From Noviherbaspirillum sedimenti (GTDB lineage Bacteria; Pseudomonadota; Gammaproteobacteria; Burkholderiales; Burkholderiaceae_D), in assembly GCF_003590835.1 (NCBI RefSeq), contig NZ_QYUQ01000002.1, forward strand, positions 1,116,001 to 1,180,000: a stretch of DNA of 64,000 nucleotides. Direction: 5' to 3'. The notes beneath the pieces are model-generated. The model was not told the origin of the DNA and searched no databases. It worked only from the letters and a program-made list of their open reading frames with translations. Positions 1 to 7,413 of the stretch are shown here, piece after piece (within the stretch, counting starts at the first letter, position 1; each line of letters begins with the position of its first letter). Both the position numbers and the translations under genes were made by a program.

Positions 1-537
1 CAGAAATGCTTCATCGAGCATGGCTTCCATGCCGCCGGCATGGCCCTGATCGCCGAAACCGCCGGCATGAGCCCGGGCCTGATCTACCGCTATTTTCCCA
101 GCAAAAGCGCGATCATCCTGGCGATCGTGGAGCGGCAACTGGAACGTTCCCGAGCCAACATCCGTTCCCTGCACGATGCACCGGACTTCAAGGAAGCGGC
201 GTTCAACGCTTTCCTCCTCTGGCGCGATGCCGACCCGTGCCAGGTGAATGCCGCGCTGTTCCTGGAAATGAGCGCCGAGGCCAGCCGCGACCCGATGATC
301 GCCGCCGGCCTGCGCACCTGCGATCAGGAAATCCGCCATGAGCTTGCCGCCTGGCTGTCGGCCAGCGTCGCCGCCGGCGGCAAGGGTTTGTCGGCGGAGC
401 TTGCGCGCGTCCGTGCGATTACCTTGCAAACCTTTTTCGAAGGACTGTCGGTCCGGGCGCTGCGCGAACCAGACACGCCACTGGAGGAACTGAAAGCCGC
501 CATCGCGGATTTCGTGGATGGACTGTTTTCCACGTAA
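1..537 (+). CDS. TetR family transcriptional regulator, 5' truncated by window edge
   Basis: The reading frame is open from base 1 and ends at TAA 535-537, so the true start lies outside the window. The visible part opens inside the N-terminal helix-turn-helix, with the TetR-type stretch AGMSPGLIYRYFPSKSAI followed by a long helical ligand-binding domain ending FVDGLFST. Family members are dimeric one-component repressors, often of efflux or lipid genes. The ligand cannot be read from the sequence. The next genes on the same strand are a leader ORF 61 bp downstream and a type II NADH dehydrogenase. Whether it regulates them is unknown. Confidence 0.85.
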   Translation, partial: QKCFIEHGFHAAGMALIAETAGMSPGLIYRYFPSKSAIILAIVERQLERSRANIRSLHDAPDFKEAAFNAFLLWRDADPCQVNAALFLEMSAEASRDPMIAAGLRTCDQEIRHELAAWLSASVAAGGKGLSAELARVRAITLQTFFEGLSVRALREPDTPLEELKAAIADFVDGLFST

Positions 538-598
538 AATCAAGCGGCAGCCGGGGATTGCGACTGCCATCCGACGATCCACTCTCAAGGAGCTTAAT

Positions 599-667
599 AT
601 GATTAAACACCCGCTTGACCGTAGCGACCTGGAATTCGCGCCGCTGGTTTTCAGCGCCAAGGTCTGA
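599..667 (+). CDS. 22-codon leader ORF upstream of ndh
   Basis: This short ORF begins at ATG 599 with a strong AAGGAG Shine-Dalgarno six bases upstream, encodes 22 residues (MIKHPLDRSDLEFAPLVFSA followed by KV) and stops at TGA 665-667. One base later comes the ATG of ndh (669), a layout typical of translational coupling or reinitiation. I do not recognise the peptide. It could be a regulatory leader peptide, or a chance ORF using a Shine-Dalgarno that really serves a longer ndh 5' region. Ndh also has its own AAGG just before ATG 669. Confidence 0.5.
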   Translation: MIKHPLDRSDLEFAPLVFSAKV

Positions 668-668
668 G

Positions 669-1967
669 ATGAAAAACAAAATCGTCATCGTCGGCGGCGG
701 CGCCGGCGGGCTGGAACTGGCATGCAAGCTCGGCAGAAAGCTCGGCCGCGAACAGGTGAGCCTGGTCGATTGCCGCCTGTACCACATCTGGAAGCCTTCC
801 CTGCACGAGGTCGCCGCCGGCACCCTGGATATCCATCAGGAAGGCCTGTCCTACCAGATGCTGGCCCACGACAATGGCTTCACCTTCGTCTATGGCGCGC
901 TGACGGCGCTGGAGTCGGCCAGCAAGCGGCTGACTGTCTCGGCGGTCCGTGGCGACAGCGGCGAAACCATCCTGCCGGAGCGCCATCTGGAATATTCGGC
1001 GCTGTGCATTGCGGTCGGCAGCATCTCGAATTATTTCGGCGTGCCCGGCGCCCGCGAACACACCATCTCGCTCAACGCCACCGATGATGCCGAACGGTTC
1101 CGGCTAAAACTGCTGGAACTGCTGGCCATGGCGGAACTGCGCAAGGATCTGCAGCCGGATGCCGGCCTGGATATCGTCATCATCGGCGGCGGCGCCACCG
1201 GCGTGGAACTGGCGGCGGAACTGCGCGAAGCCAGCGGCGTCTATGCCGACTACGGCTTTCGCCGGCTCGACCCCGCCAAAGATGTGCGCATCACCTTGCT
1301 GGAGGGGGCGCCGCGCATCCTGGCGCCGCTGCCGGAACGGGTCTCCAGCGCAGCCGCGCGGCTATTGGCGAAGCGTCACGTCACCGTGGTCACGGGATGC
1401 CGGGTGGTCGACATCCAGGCCAACAGCCTGACCGATGCCGAAGGCCTTACCCGCCCGGCCGACATCTGCGTCTGGGCCGCAGGCATCAAGGCTCCCGATT
1501 TCCTGCAAACCCTCGGCTTGCCGACCAATAAGGCGGGCCAGATCGAAGTCACCGATCGCCTCAATGTCACCGGCTTTCCCGACATCTATGCCTTGGGTGA
1601 CTGTGCCGCCTGCCCGGGCGCTGAAGGCAGGCTGGTGCCGCCGCGCGCCCAGGCCGCTCACCAGCAGGCCGATTACCTTAACGACACCCTGCTGCGACAG
1701 GCAGACGGCAAGCCTGCGCCGGACAAGCCCTATGCCTACCGCGACTATGGCTCGCTGGTATCGATCGGCCAGCAAACCACCGTCGGCAGCCTGATGGGCT
1801 CGCTGAAAGGCCTGAGCTGGTTCGTGGAGGGGCTGTTTGCGCGCACCATGTATGTCAGCCTGCACCTGATGCACCATCAGGCAGTGCTGGGAACGATGCG
1901 CACCGGCGTTCTGGCGGTGGGCCGCTTCCTCGTCAAGCGCACCACCGCCCTGGTGAAACTGCACTGA
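669..1967 (+). CDS. ndh: Type II NADH dehydrogenase (NAD(P)/FAD-dependent oxidoreductase)
   Basis: A 432-residue, non-proton-pumping NADH:quinone oxidoreductase that passes electrons from NADH through FAD to membrane quinone. Visible motifs are the N-terminal FAD dinucleotide fold GGGAGG (9-14), the NADH fold GGGATG (173-178), the second FAD motif DIYALGDCA (about 306-314) and the AQAAHQQA quinone-site region (about 328-335). The C-terminus is hydrophobic/basic, as expected for a peripheral membrane protein. An upstream TTG at 615 is in frame, but ATG 669 gives the usual N-terminus MKNKIVIVGGG and has an AAGG six to seven bases upstream. Convergent with the thioesterase gene, 23 bp away. Confidence 0.88.
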   Translation: MKNKIVIVGGGAGGLELACKLGRKLGREQVSLVDCRLYHIWKPSLHEVAAGTLDIHQEGLSYQMLAHDNGFTFVYGALTALESASKRLTVSAVRGDSGETILPERHLEYSALCIAVGSISNYFGVPGAREHTISLNATDDAERFRLKLLELLAMAELRKDLQPDAGLDIVIIGGGATGVELAAELREASGVYADYGFRRLDPAKDVRITLLEGAPRILAPLPERVSSAAARLLAKRHVTVVTGCRVVDIQANSLTDAEGLTRPADICVWAAGIKAPDFLQTLGLPTNKAGQIEVTDRLNVTGFPDIYALGDCAACPGAEGRLVPPRAQAAHQQADYLNDTLLRQADGKPAPDKPYAYRDYGSLVSIGQQTTVGSLMGSLKGLSWFVEGLFARTMYVSLHLMHHQAVLGTMRTGVLAVGRFLVKRTTALVKLH

Positions 1968-1990
1968 TACGCCGCGTTCCTGCGGCAGGC

Positions 1991-2455
1991 TCAGGCCGTA
2001 GCGGCGCGACGCATTTCCTTGCGGGCCTTGGCCGCGGCGAAGCGCCGCTCTTCATCGGGCGTGGATGGCGCCAGCGGCTGCAATGGCGTCGGTTTTCCCG
2101 ACTGGTCCACCGCCACCATGGTAAAAAAACAGCTGTTGGCGTGGCGCACCGTGCGCGCCTGGATATTCTCGGTAATCACCTTGATGCCAATTTCCATCGA
2201 GGTATTGCCGGTATGGTTCACCGAAGCCAGGAAAGTCACCAGTTCGCCGACATAGATCGGCTGGCGGAAGGTCACCTGATCGACCGACAAGGTCACCACA
2301 TAGCTGCCGGAATAGCGGCTGGCGCAGGCGTAGGCGGCCTGGTCGAGCAGCTTGAGGATGGCGCCGCCATGGACATTGCCGGAAAAATTGGCCATATCCG
2401 GCGTCATCAACACCGTCATGGTGAGCTGATGATTGGGCAAATTCAATTGGTTCAA
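1991..2455 (-). CDS. yciA: YciA-type acyl-CoA thioesterase (hotdog fold)
   Basis: A 154-residue hotdog-fold protein that probably hydrolyses acyl-CoA to free acid and CoA in the cytoplasm. The signature GNVHGGAILKLLDQAAYACA (residues 26-45) carries the Gly-Gly turn and the Asp expected for catalysis on the central helix. The rest is the usual single hotdog domain, with an extended charged tail (about 120-154). It is read divergently from the Pat acetyltransferase, whose true start (2499) lies 43 bp away, so the two share a compact promoter region. The chain-length preference cannot be inferred. Confidence 0.85.
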   Translation of the reverse strand: MNQLNLPNHQLTMTVLMTPDMANFSGNVHGGAILKLLDQAAYACASRYSGSYVVTLSVDQVTFRQPIYVGELVTFLASVNHTGNTSMEIGIKVITENIQARTVRHANSCFFTMVAVDQSGKPTPLQPLAPSTPDEERRFAAAKARKEMRRAATA

Positions 2456-2498
2456 CGGATCTTCCTTTGATTTAAAATGGGGTTTTTCCGGGAGTATT

Positions 2499-5159
2499 AT
2501 GGAAAAGCATTATCTTACTCCGCTCTTTTCACCGCGCTCAATCGTTGTGCTCACGCACACCGCGGAATTGCCTGAAACGAGCAGCGCCTGCGGCCAGCTT
2601 GCGCTGCAAAACCTCCGCGAATCCGGCTACAGCGGCCGCCTTGAATTTCTCGACATCGGCGCCGAAGGCGTCCTCGCCGGCCCGGCGCAATCCGCGCCCG
2701 ACCTCGCGCTCATCGCACTGCCCGACGCCGACCTGACCACGGCGCTTGAAATGGCCGGGCGCATGCAGAGCAAGACGGCGCTGCTGCTGTCCAAAGCCAT
2801 CGATGCCAGCCAGGCGCAGGAACTGCATGCCATCGCCCGGCGCCACGGCATGCACCTGCTGGGACCGAATACGATGGGGCTGCAACGTCCCAGGCTGCAT
2901 CTCAATGCCAGCGTGCTCGGCACCTTCGCGCAGGAGGGATCGCTGGCGCTGGTATCGCAATCCGGCGCCCTGAGCAATTCGGTGCTCGACTGGGCCGGCC
3001 GCAACGGCGTCGGCTTTTCCACGGTGGTTTCGCTTGGCCCCAATACCGGCGTCGATGTCGCCGATGTACTCGACTTCCTCGCCGATGACCGCGCCACCCA
3101 CAGTATCGTAGTGTACCTCGAAGGCATTCGCGACGCCCGCCGCTTCATGAGCGCGCTGCGCGCGGCTGCCAATGCCAAGCCGGTAATCGTGCTGAAGGCT
3201 GGCCGCCAGCCATCCGGCACAAGAGCTGCACTGACCCATTCCGGCGCCATCGTCGGCAGCGATGACGTGTTCGACGCCGCCCTGCGCCGCGCCGGCGCGG
3301 TGCGGGTGCGCTCCTTCGTGCAGCTGTTCACCATCGCCAAATGCCTGTCGGCGCGCCACCGCCCGCAAGGCAAACGCCTGGCGATCGTCACCAACGGCGG
3401 CGGCCCCGGCGTCCTGGCGGCCGACTGGGCCAATGACCTCGGTGTCACGCTGACGACGCTGGCGCCGGCCGCGCTGGCCGAACTCGCGCCGCAGTTGCCG
3501 GCGCAAGCCAGCCTCGATCCGCTGCTCGACCTCAGCGAAGACGCCAGCGCGGAGGATTACCGCGCGGCCGTCATCGCCCTGGCGGCCTGCAACGAAGTCG
3601 ACGGCGTGCTGGCGATCCTGTCGCCGCGTCCGGGGCTGGACTGCGCCGCGGTGGCGCAAGCCCTGGCAGACCTGCAGCCGTCCTTCGGCAAACTGGTGAT
3701 CACCTGCTGGATGGGCGACGAACAGGTGGTGGCGGCGCGCAGGATCCTCAACCAGGCCTCGATCCCGACCTTCCGCACGCCGGAAGCGGCGGTCGAGGCC
3801 TTCGACATGGCCGCGTCCTTCCACCAGAACCAGCAGTTGCTGCAGCAGACGCCTTCGCCATTGTCAAAATTCGACAAGCCAGATATCGAAGGCGCCCGCA
3901 TCCTGATCGAAACCGTGCTGGCCGAACGGCGCAAGGTCCTCACCGAAATGGAATCGAAAGCCCTGCTGGCGGCATTCCGCATTCCGGTCACCCGCACCAT
4001 CCTGGCGCGCTCGGCCAACGAAGCCATGCTGATCGCCAATCAGCTCGGCTATCCGGTCGCCCTGAAAATCGACTCGCCCGACATTCCGCACAAGTCCGAT
4101 GTCGAAGGCGTCGCCCTCAACGTCAACAATGCCGCAGGAGTGCGCGATACCTGGCAGACCATGATGGCCAACGTCAAACGCCGGCTGCCGGACATCCGCA
4201 TCAACGGCATCACCGTCCAGAACATGTCGGGCAAGCCGCACGGCCGCGAACTGTATATCGGCCTGTCCACCGAAGAACCCTTCGGCCCGGCGATTTCCTT
4301 CGGCACCGGCGGCCGCATGATCGAACTGATCGCCGACCGCGCCATCGAATTACCGCCGCTAAACCGCTTCCTGGCACAGCATCTGATCAGCCGCGTGCGT
4401 TCGGCCGAGACCCTGAACGAATGGCGCGGTGCGCCGGCGGCCGACCGCGAAGCGCTGGAGCGCATCCTGATGCGGGTCTCGGAAATGGTGTGCGAGTTGC
4501 CGCAATTGCGCGAAATGGACATCAATCCGGTGATCGTCGATGCCGCCGGCGCGCTGGTGGTCGACGCCAGGATCGTGGTCGAGCATGCGCCATCCGAGAC
4601 GGTCCAGTATGCCCATCTGGCGATCCTGCCCTACCCGGCGGAACAGGAAAGGGAATGGCCGCTGCCCGGTGGCGGCTGCTACACGCTGCGCCCGCTGCAC
4701 CCGTCGGATGGCGCCATGCTGCAAGCGTTCGTGCGGCAACTGTCGCATGAAAGCCGCTACTTGCGTTTCGCCACCGCCGTCTCCGAGCTGTCGGCACGCA
4801 TGCTGGCGCGCTTCACCCTGATCGACTATGATCGCGAGATGGCCCTGGTGGCGATCCATCGCGACCCCGGCCCCGACGGCGCCGAACGTGTCATCGCCAT
4901 TTCACGCTACATCACCAATCCGGATTCGACCAGCTGCGAATTCTCGCTGGTGGTGGCCGACGACTTCAATGGCCAAGGCTTGGGCACGCGCATGATGTTG
5001 TCGATCATGGACGTCGCGCGCAGCAAGGGATTGAAGCGCATCGCCGGCATCGTACTGAACCGCAACGCACCCATGCTCAAGCTCATGCGCAGCCTCGAGT
5101 TCAAGGTCGGCAAATATGGCGACGACCCCGATTTCCGCCTGTGCAGCCGCGAACTGTAA
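2499..5159 (+). CDS. Pat-type protein lysine acetyltransferase (acyl-CoA synthetase + GNAT)
   Basis: An 886-residue protein with the PatZ/YfiQ architecture: CoA-binding Rossmann and succinyl-CoA-ligase-like domains (about 1-450, including LVSQSGALSNSVLDW and THSGAIVGSDDVFDAALRR), an ATP-grasp domain (about 470-700) and a C-terminal GNAT domain (about 726-886) with the acetyl-CoA loop GQGLGTRMM near 825. Family members acetylate lysines on metabolic enzymes such as acetyl-CoA synthetase. ATG 2499 is chosen over the in-frame 2433 because it is preceded by GGGAG, and 2433 lies inside the divergent thioesterase gene. Convergent with the LysR gene, which ends 16 bp away. Confidence 0.88.
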   Translation: MEKHYLTPLFSPRSIVVLTHTAELPETSSACGQLALQNLRESGYSGRLEFLDIGAEGVLAGPAQSAPDLALIALPDADLTTALEMAGRMQSKTALLLSKAIDASQAQELHAIARRHGMHLLGPNTMGLQRPRLHLNASVLGTFAQEGSLALVSQSGALSNSVLDWAGRNGVGFSTVVSLGPNTGVDVADVLDFLADDRATHSIVVYLEGIRDARRFMSALRAAANAKPVIVLKAGRQPSGTRAALTHSGAIVGSDDVFDAALRRAGAVRVRSFVQLFTIAKCLSARHRPQGKRLAIVTNGGGPGVLAADWANDLGVTLTTLAPAALAELAPQLPAQASLDPLLDLSEDASAEDYRAAVIALAACNEVDGVLAILSPRPGLDCAAVAQALADLQPSFGKLVITCWMGDEQVVAARRILNQASIPTFRTPEAAVEAFDMAASFHQNQQLLQQTPSPLSKFDKPDIEGARILIETVLAERRKVLTEMESKALLAAFRIPVTRTILARSANEAMLIANQLGYPVALKIDSPDIPHKSDVEGVALNVNNAAGVRDTWQTMMANVKRRLPDIRINGITVQNMSGKPHGRELYIGLSTEEPFGPAISFGTGGRMIELIADRAIELPPLNRFLAQHLISRVRSAETLNEWRGAPAADREALERILMRVSEMVCELPQLREMDINPVIVDAAGALVVDARIVVEHAPSETVQYAHLAILPYPAEQEREWPLPGGGCYTLRPLHPSDGAMLQAFVRQLSHESRYLRFATAVSELSARMLARFTLIDYDREMALVAIHRDPGPDGAERVIAISRYITNPDSTSCEFSLVVADDFNGQGLGTRMMLSIMDVARSKGLKRIAGIVLNRNAPMLKLMRSLEFKVGKYGDDPDFRLCSREL

Positions 5160-5175
5160 TGTGCCGGGCCCGTCA

Positions 5176-6084
5176 TCAGATCCCCTGGCATACCTCGTAG
5201 ACCTGTTGCCGCAACCATTGATGCCCGGGGTCTTCCTGCGAACGCTCATGCCAGTATTGCCCGATCGGCGTCGTCACCAGAGGCGTCGGCAACGGCAGCA
5301 CCGCCAGCGGAAAATGCCGGCTCAGCAAAGCTGCCAGGCGTTGCGGGCAGCTGGCCAGGTAATCGGTCGATTCCAGCAGATAGGGCGCGGCGAGATAGGT
5401 CTGCATGCGCACGGCGAAGCGCGGATCGATGCTGATCCCCTGGACTTGCGCCAGATTTTCCCATGGCAGCCAGTTGCCATAAGGGTTGACCAGCACATGC
5501 GGGTAGCGGTTCAGGACTTCCAGCCCCGGCTTGCCGGCTAGCGCCGGATGGCCGCGCCGCGCCAGCACCACGGTGTTTTCCTCGAACAGGCGCTGCTGCC
5601 GCATCGTCCCGACAAGAAATGGTATGCCGCCCAGCGCCAGGTCGGCCTCGCCTTGCGCCAACGCCTGGCCGAAGTCCTTGCCATCATGCTTGGACACCAC
5701 CTGCAGCTCCGCCTGCGGCGCCAGCAGCTGCACCCGGGCCAGCACTGGCGGCAGGATCACCGCAATCGAATAATCGCTGCAAATCAGCGTGAAGCGCCGG
5801 TTGGACAAGCGTTGGTCGAAGCGTACCGGCCGCAGCGAAGCGCGCAAGCCTTCCAGCGCGCGTATGACATCCGCAGCAATCGCATCGGCATAGGCGGTGG
5901 GCGCGACGCCCTGCCCGGCCCGCACGAACAGCGGCTGCCCCAGCGCTTCACGCAAGCGTGCCAGCGCATTACTGACAGCAGACTGGGTCAGGCCGAGCCG
6001 CTTGGCGGCACGGGAGAGATTGCGTTCTGCATACACCACCTCGAACACCGGCAGCAGATTCAAGTCGACGTCCTGAATATTCAC
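5176..6084 (-). CDS. LysR family transcriptional regulator
   Basis: A 302-residue LysR regulator: a winged helix-turn-helix in residues 1-60 (RNLSRAAKRLGLTQSAVSNA) and a periplasmic-binding-protein-like effector domain over the rest. GTG 6084 gives the standard LysR opening VNIQDVDLNLLPVFEVV. The in-frame upstream ATG 6207 would add an unrelated 41-residue extension running into the divergent MFS gene. It is divergent from the MFS transporter (start 6164, 79-bp gap). LysR proteins usually regulate the adjacent divergent gene in response to its substrate, so it probably controls that transporter. The effector is unknown. Confidence 0.88.
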   Translation of the reverse strand: MNIQDVDLNLLPVFEVVYAERNLSRAAKRLGLTQSAVSNALARLREALGQPLFVRAGQGVAPTAYADAIAADVIRALEGLRASLRPVRFDQRLSNRRFTLICSDYSIAVILPPVLARVQLLAPQAELQVVSKHDGKDFGQALAQGEADLALGGIPFLVGTMRQQRLFEENTVVLARRGHPALAGKPGLEVLNRYPHVLVNPYGNWLPWENLAQVQGISIDPRFAVRMQTYLAAPYLLESTDYLASCPQRLAALLSRHFPLAVLPLPTPLVTTPIGQYWHERSQEDPGHQWLRQQVYEVCQGI

Positions 6085-6125
6085 AATATAAATAACAATT
6101 CTAGTTAACCTTGAACATTGTAAAT
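6079..6125. promoter_or_regulatory. Inverted repeat in the lysR-MFS divergent intergenic region
   Basis: ATTCACAAT (6079-6087) and ATTGTAAAT (6117-6125) form an imperfect inverted repeat (8 of 9 pairs) in a very AT-rich region between the divergent starts. The left arm overlaps the lysR GTG. This is a plausible LysR-type operator, but AT-rich sequence produces such repeats easily. Confidence 0.35.
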
Positions 6126-6163
6126 AATTATGCGATGTTCGAAAGAAAAATGGAGATAAAATA

Positions 6164-7369
6164 ATGTGGCAGCAAATGGCGCACGACGAGCGCCGCAAAA
6201 TGGCCATTGTACTGGGCCTGACCCTGATCTATGGCTGCGTGCTCGGCGCGCAGTTTTACGTGGCGCGACTGGTCAATGCGCTCGGCGGCAGCGCAACCGA
6301 TGCCGGCTTGCTGCTGATCTTGTCGGTGCTGCCGGTGTTCGGCGTAGCCTTGCTGGGAAAACGGCTTACCCAAACCATTCCGCCGCCACAAATGCTGCGG
6401 CTCGGCCTGGCTTGCCATGCATTGCAATTGCTGCTGCTTGGCCTGGCATCGAACCTGACCCTGCTATTGCCGGCCATGCTCCTGAGCGGCTTCGGTTACG
6501 CCCTGTCCTTCGTCACGCTCCTTAACGGCGCCACCACGATCGCCCCGAGCACGCACTATGCGCAAGGCATCGCCTACATGACCCTGTGCTCGCAACTGGG
6601 CATCGGCCTGGGCAGCCTGGTATCGGCATTGACCGAGCCGGTGCTCGGCACCAATGGCGTGTTCTGGGTCCCCATGCTGCTGGCGCTGATCGGCCTGGTC
6701 CTGGCCAGCCGCCTGCCCGCTGCTGCAGCGGTGCTCAATGCGGCGCCACCGGCGCAGGCACGGACACCGCCACGAGCACGGCCGGGCGCACGCTCGTGGC
6801 GTACCGTGCTGCATGGCAGGATGGTCGAAATCTTCATTCTCATGGGGATGCTCGGACTGGCGTTCGGCGTACCACTGCAATTCGTGCCGATGTGGCTGGC
6901 GAAAACGCCGGAGATGGCGTTTTCGCCAGCTTATTTTCTGACCACCAGCTTTTTCACCATCATGCTGACCCGGCTGCTGTTCAGCCAGCACTTGAGCGGC
7001 CCGCGCGAATTGCATGTGGTGGTCGCCTGCTTTGTCGTGCTCGCGCTGGCAATTGCGGTGCTGGGCCAGGCCCGCACGCCGGCGCAGTTTGCCGCCTGCG
7101 CCATCGCCTACGGCGGCGCCTACAGCCTGCTTTATCCCAGCTGCACCGCCTACGTGCTCAGACAAGCCGAGCCGGCCGAACGCGGCGCCTGGGCAAACTG
7201 GGTATTGCTGGCGTACGAGCTTGGCACGCGCGTCCTGCCGGCCGCCTTCGGCATGGTCGCCGACCATGGCGGTTTCCCGTTGAGCTTCCTGTTGCTCGCG
7301 GGCGTGGTCGCGGCGGTCTCTGCCTGGCATGTCATGAAGCGCCGGCAAGCTGTTCTCGCGCCGGCCTGA
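6164..7369 (+). CDS. MFS transporter
   Basis: A 401-residue integral membrane protein of the major facilitator superfamily with about twelve hydrophobic segments and a central hydrophilic loop (about 185-220, Ala/Arg/Pro-rich). The first helix begins near residue 10 (MAIVLGLTLIYGCVLGAQFY). ATG 6164 is preceded by GGAGATAA. It is read divergently from a LysR regulator, a common arrangement for inducible efflux or uptake carriers. I cannot assign a substrate. It is convergent with the lipoprotein gene ending at 7414, across a GC-rich gap of 44 bp. Confidence 0.85.
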   Translation: MWQQMAHDERRKMAIVLGLTLIYGCVLGAQFYVARLVNALGGSATDAGLLLILSVLPVFGVALLGKRLTQTIPPPQMLRLGLACHALQLLLLGLASNLTLLLPAMLLSGFGYALSFVTLLNGATTIAPSTHYAQGIAYMTLCSQLGIGLGSLVSALTEPVLGTNGVFWVPMLLALIGLVLASRLPAAAAVLNAAPPAQARTPPRARPGARSWRTVLHGRMVEIFILMGMLGLAFGVPLQFVPMWLAKTPEMAFSPAYFLTTSFFTIMLTRLLFSQHLSGPRELHVVVACFVVLALAIAVLGQARTPAQFAACAIAYGGAYSLLYPSCTAYVLRQAEPAERGAWANWVLLAYELGTRVLPAAFGMVADHGGFPLSFLLLAGVVAAVSAWHVMKRRQAVLAPA

Positions 7370-7413
7370 GTCCCTGCTCCGCAGCCGCATGGCGGCCCGG
7401 CCGCCCGGCCGCG

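Noticed and set aside
1971..1986. Hairpin GCCGC-gttcct-GCGGC between ndh and the thioesterase gene
   Set aside because: Short stem without a U-tract; not supported as a terminator.
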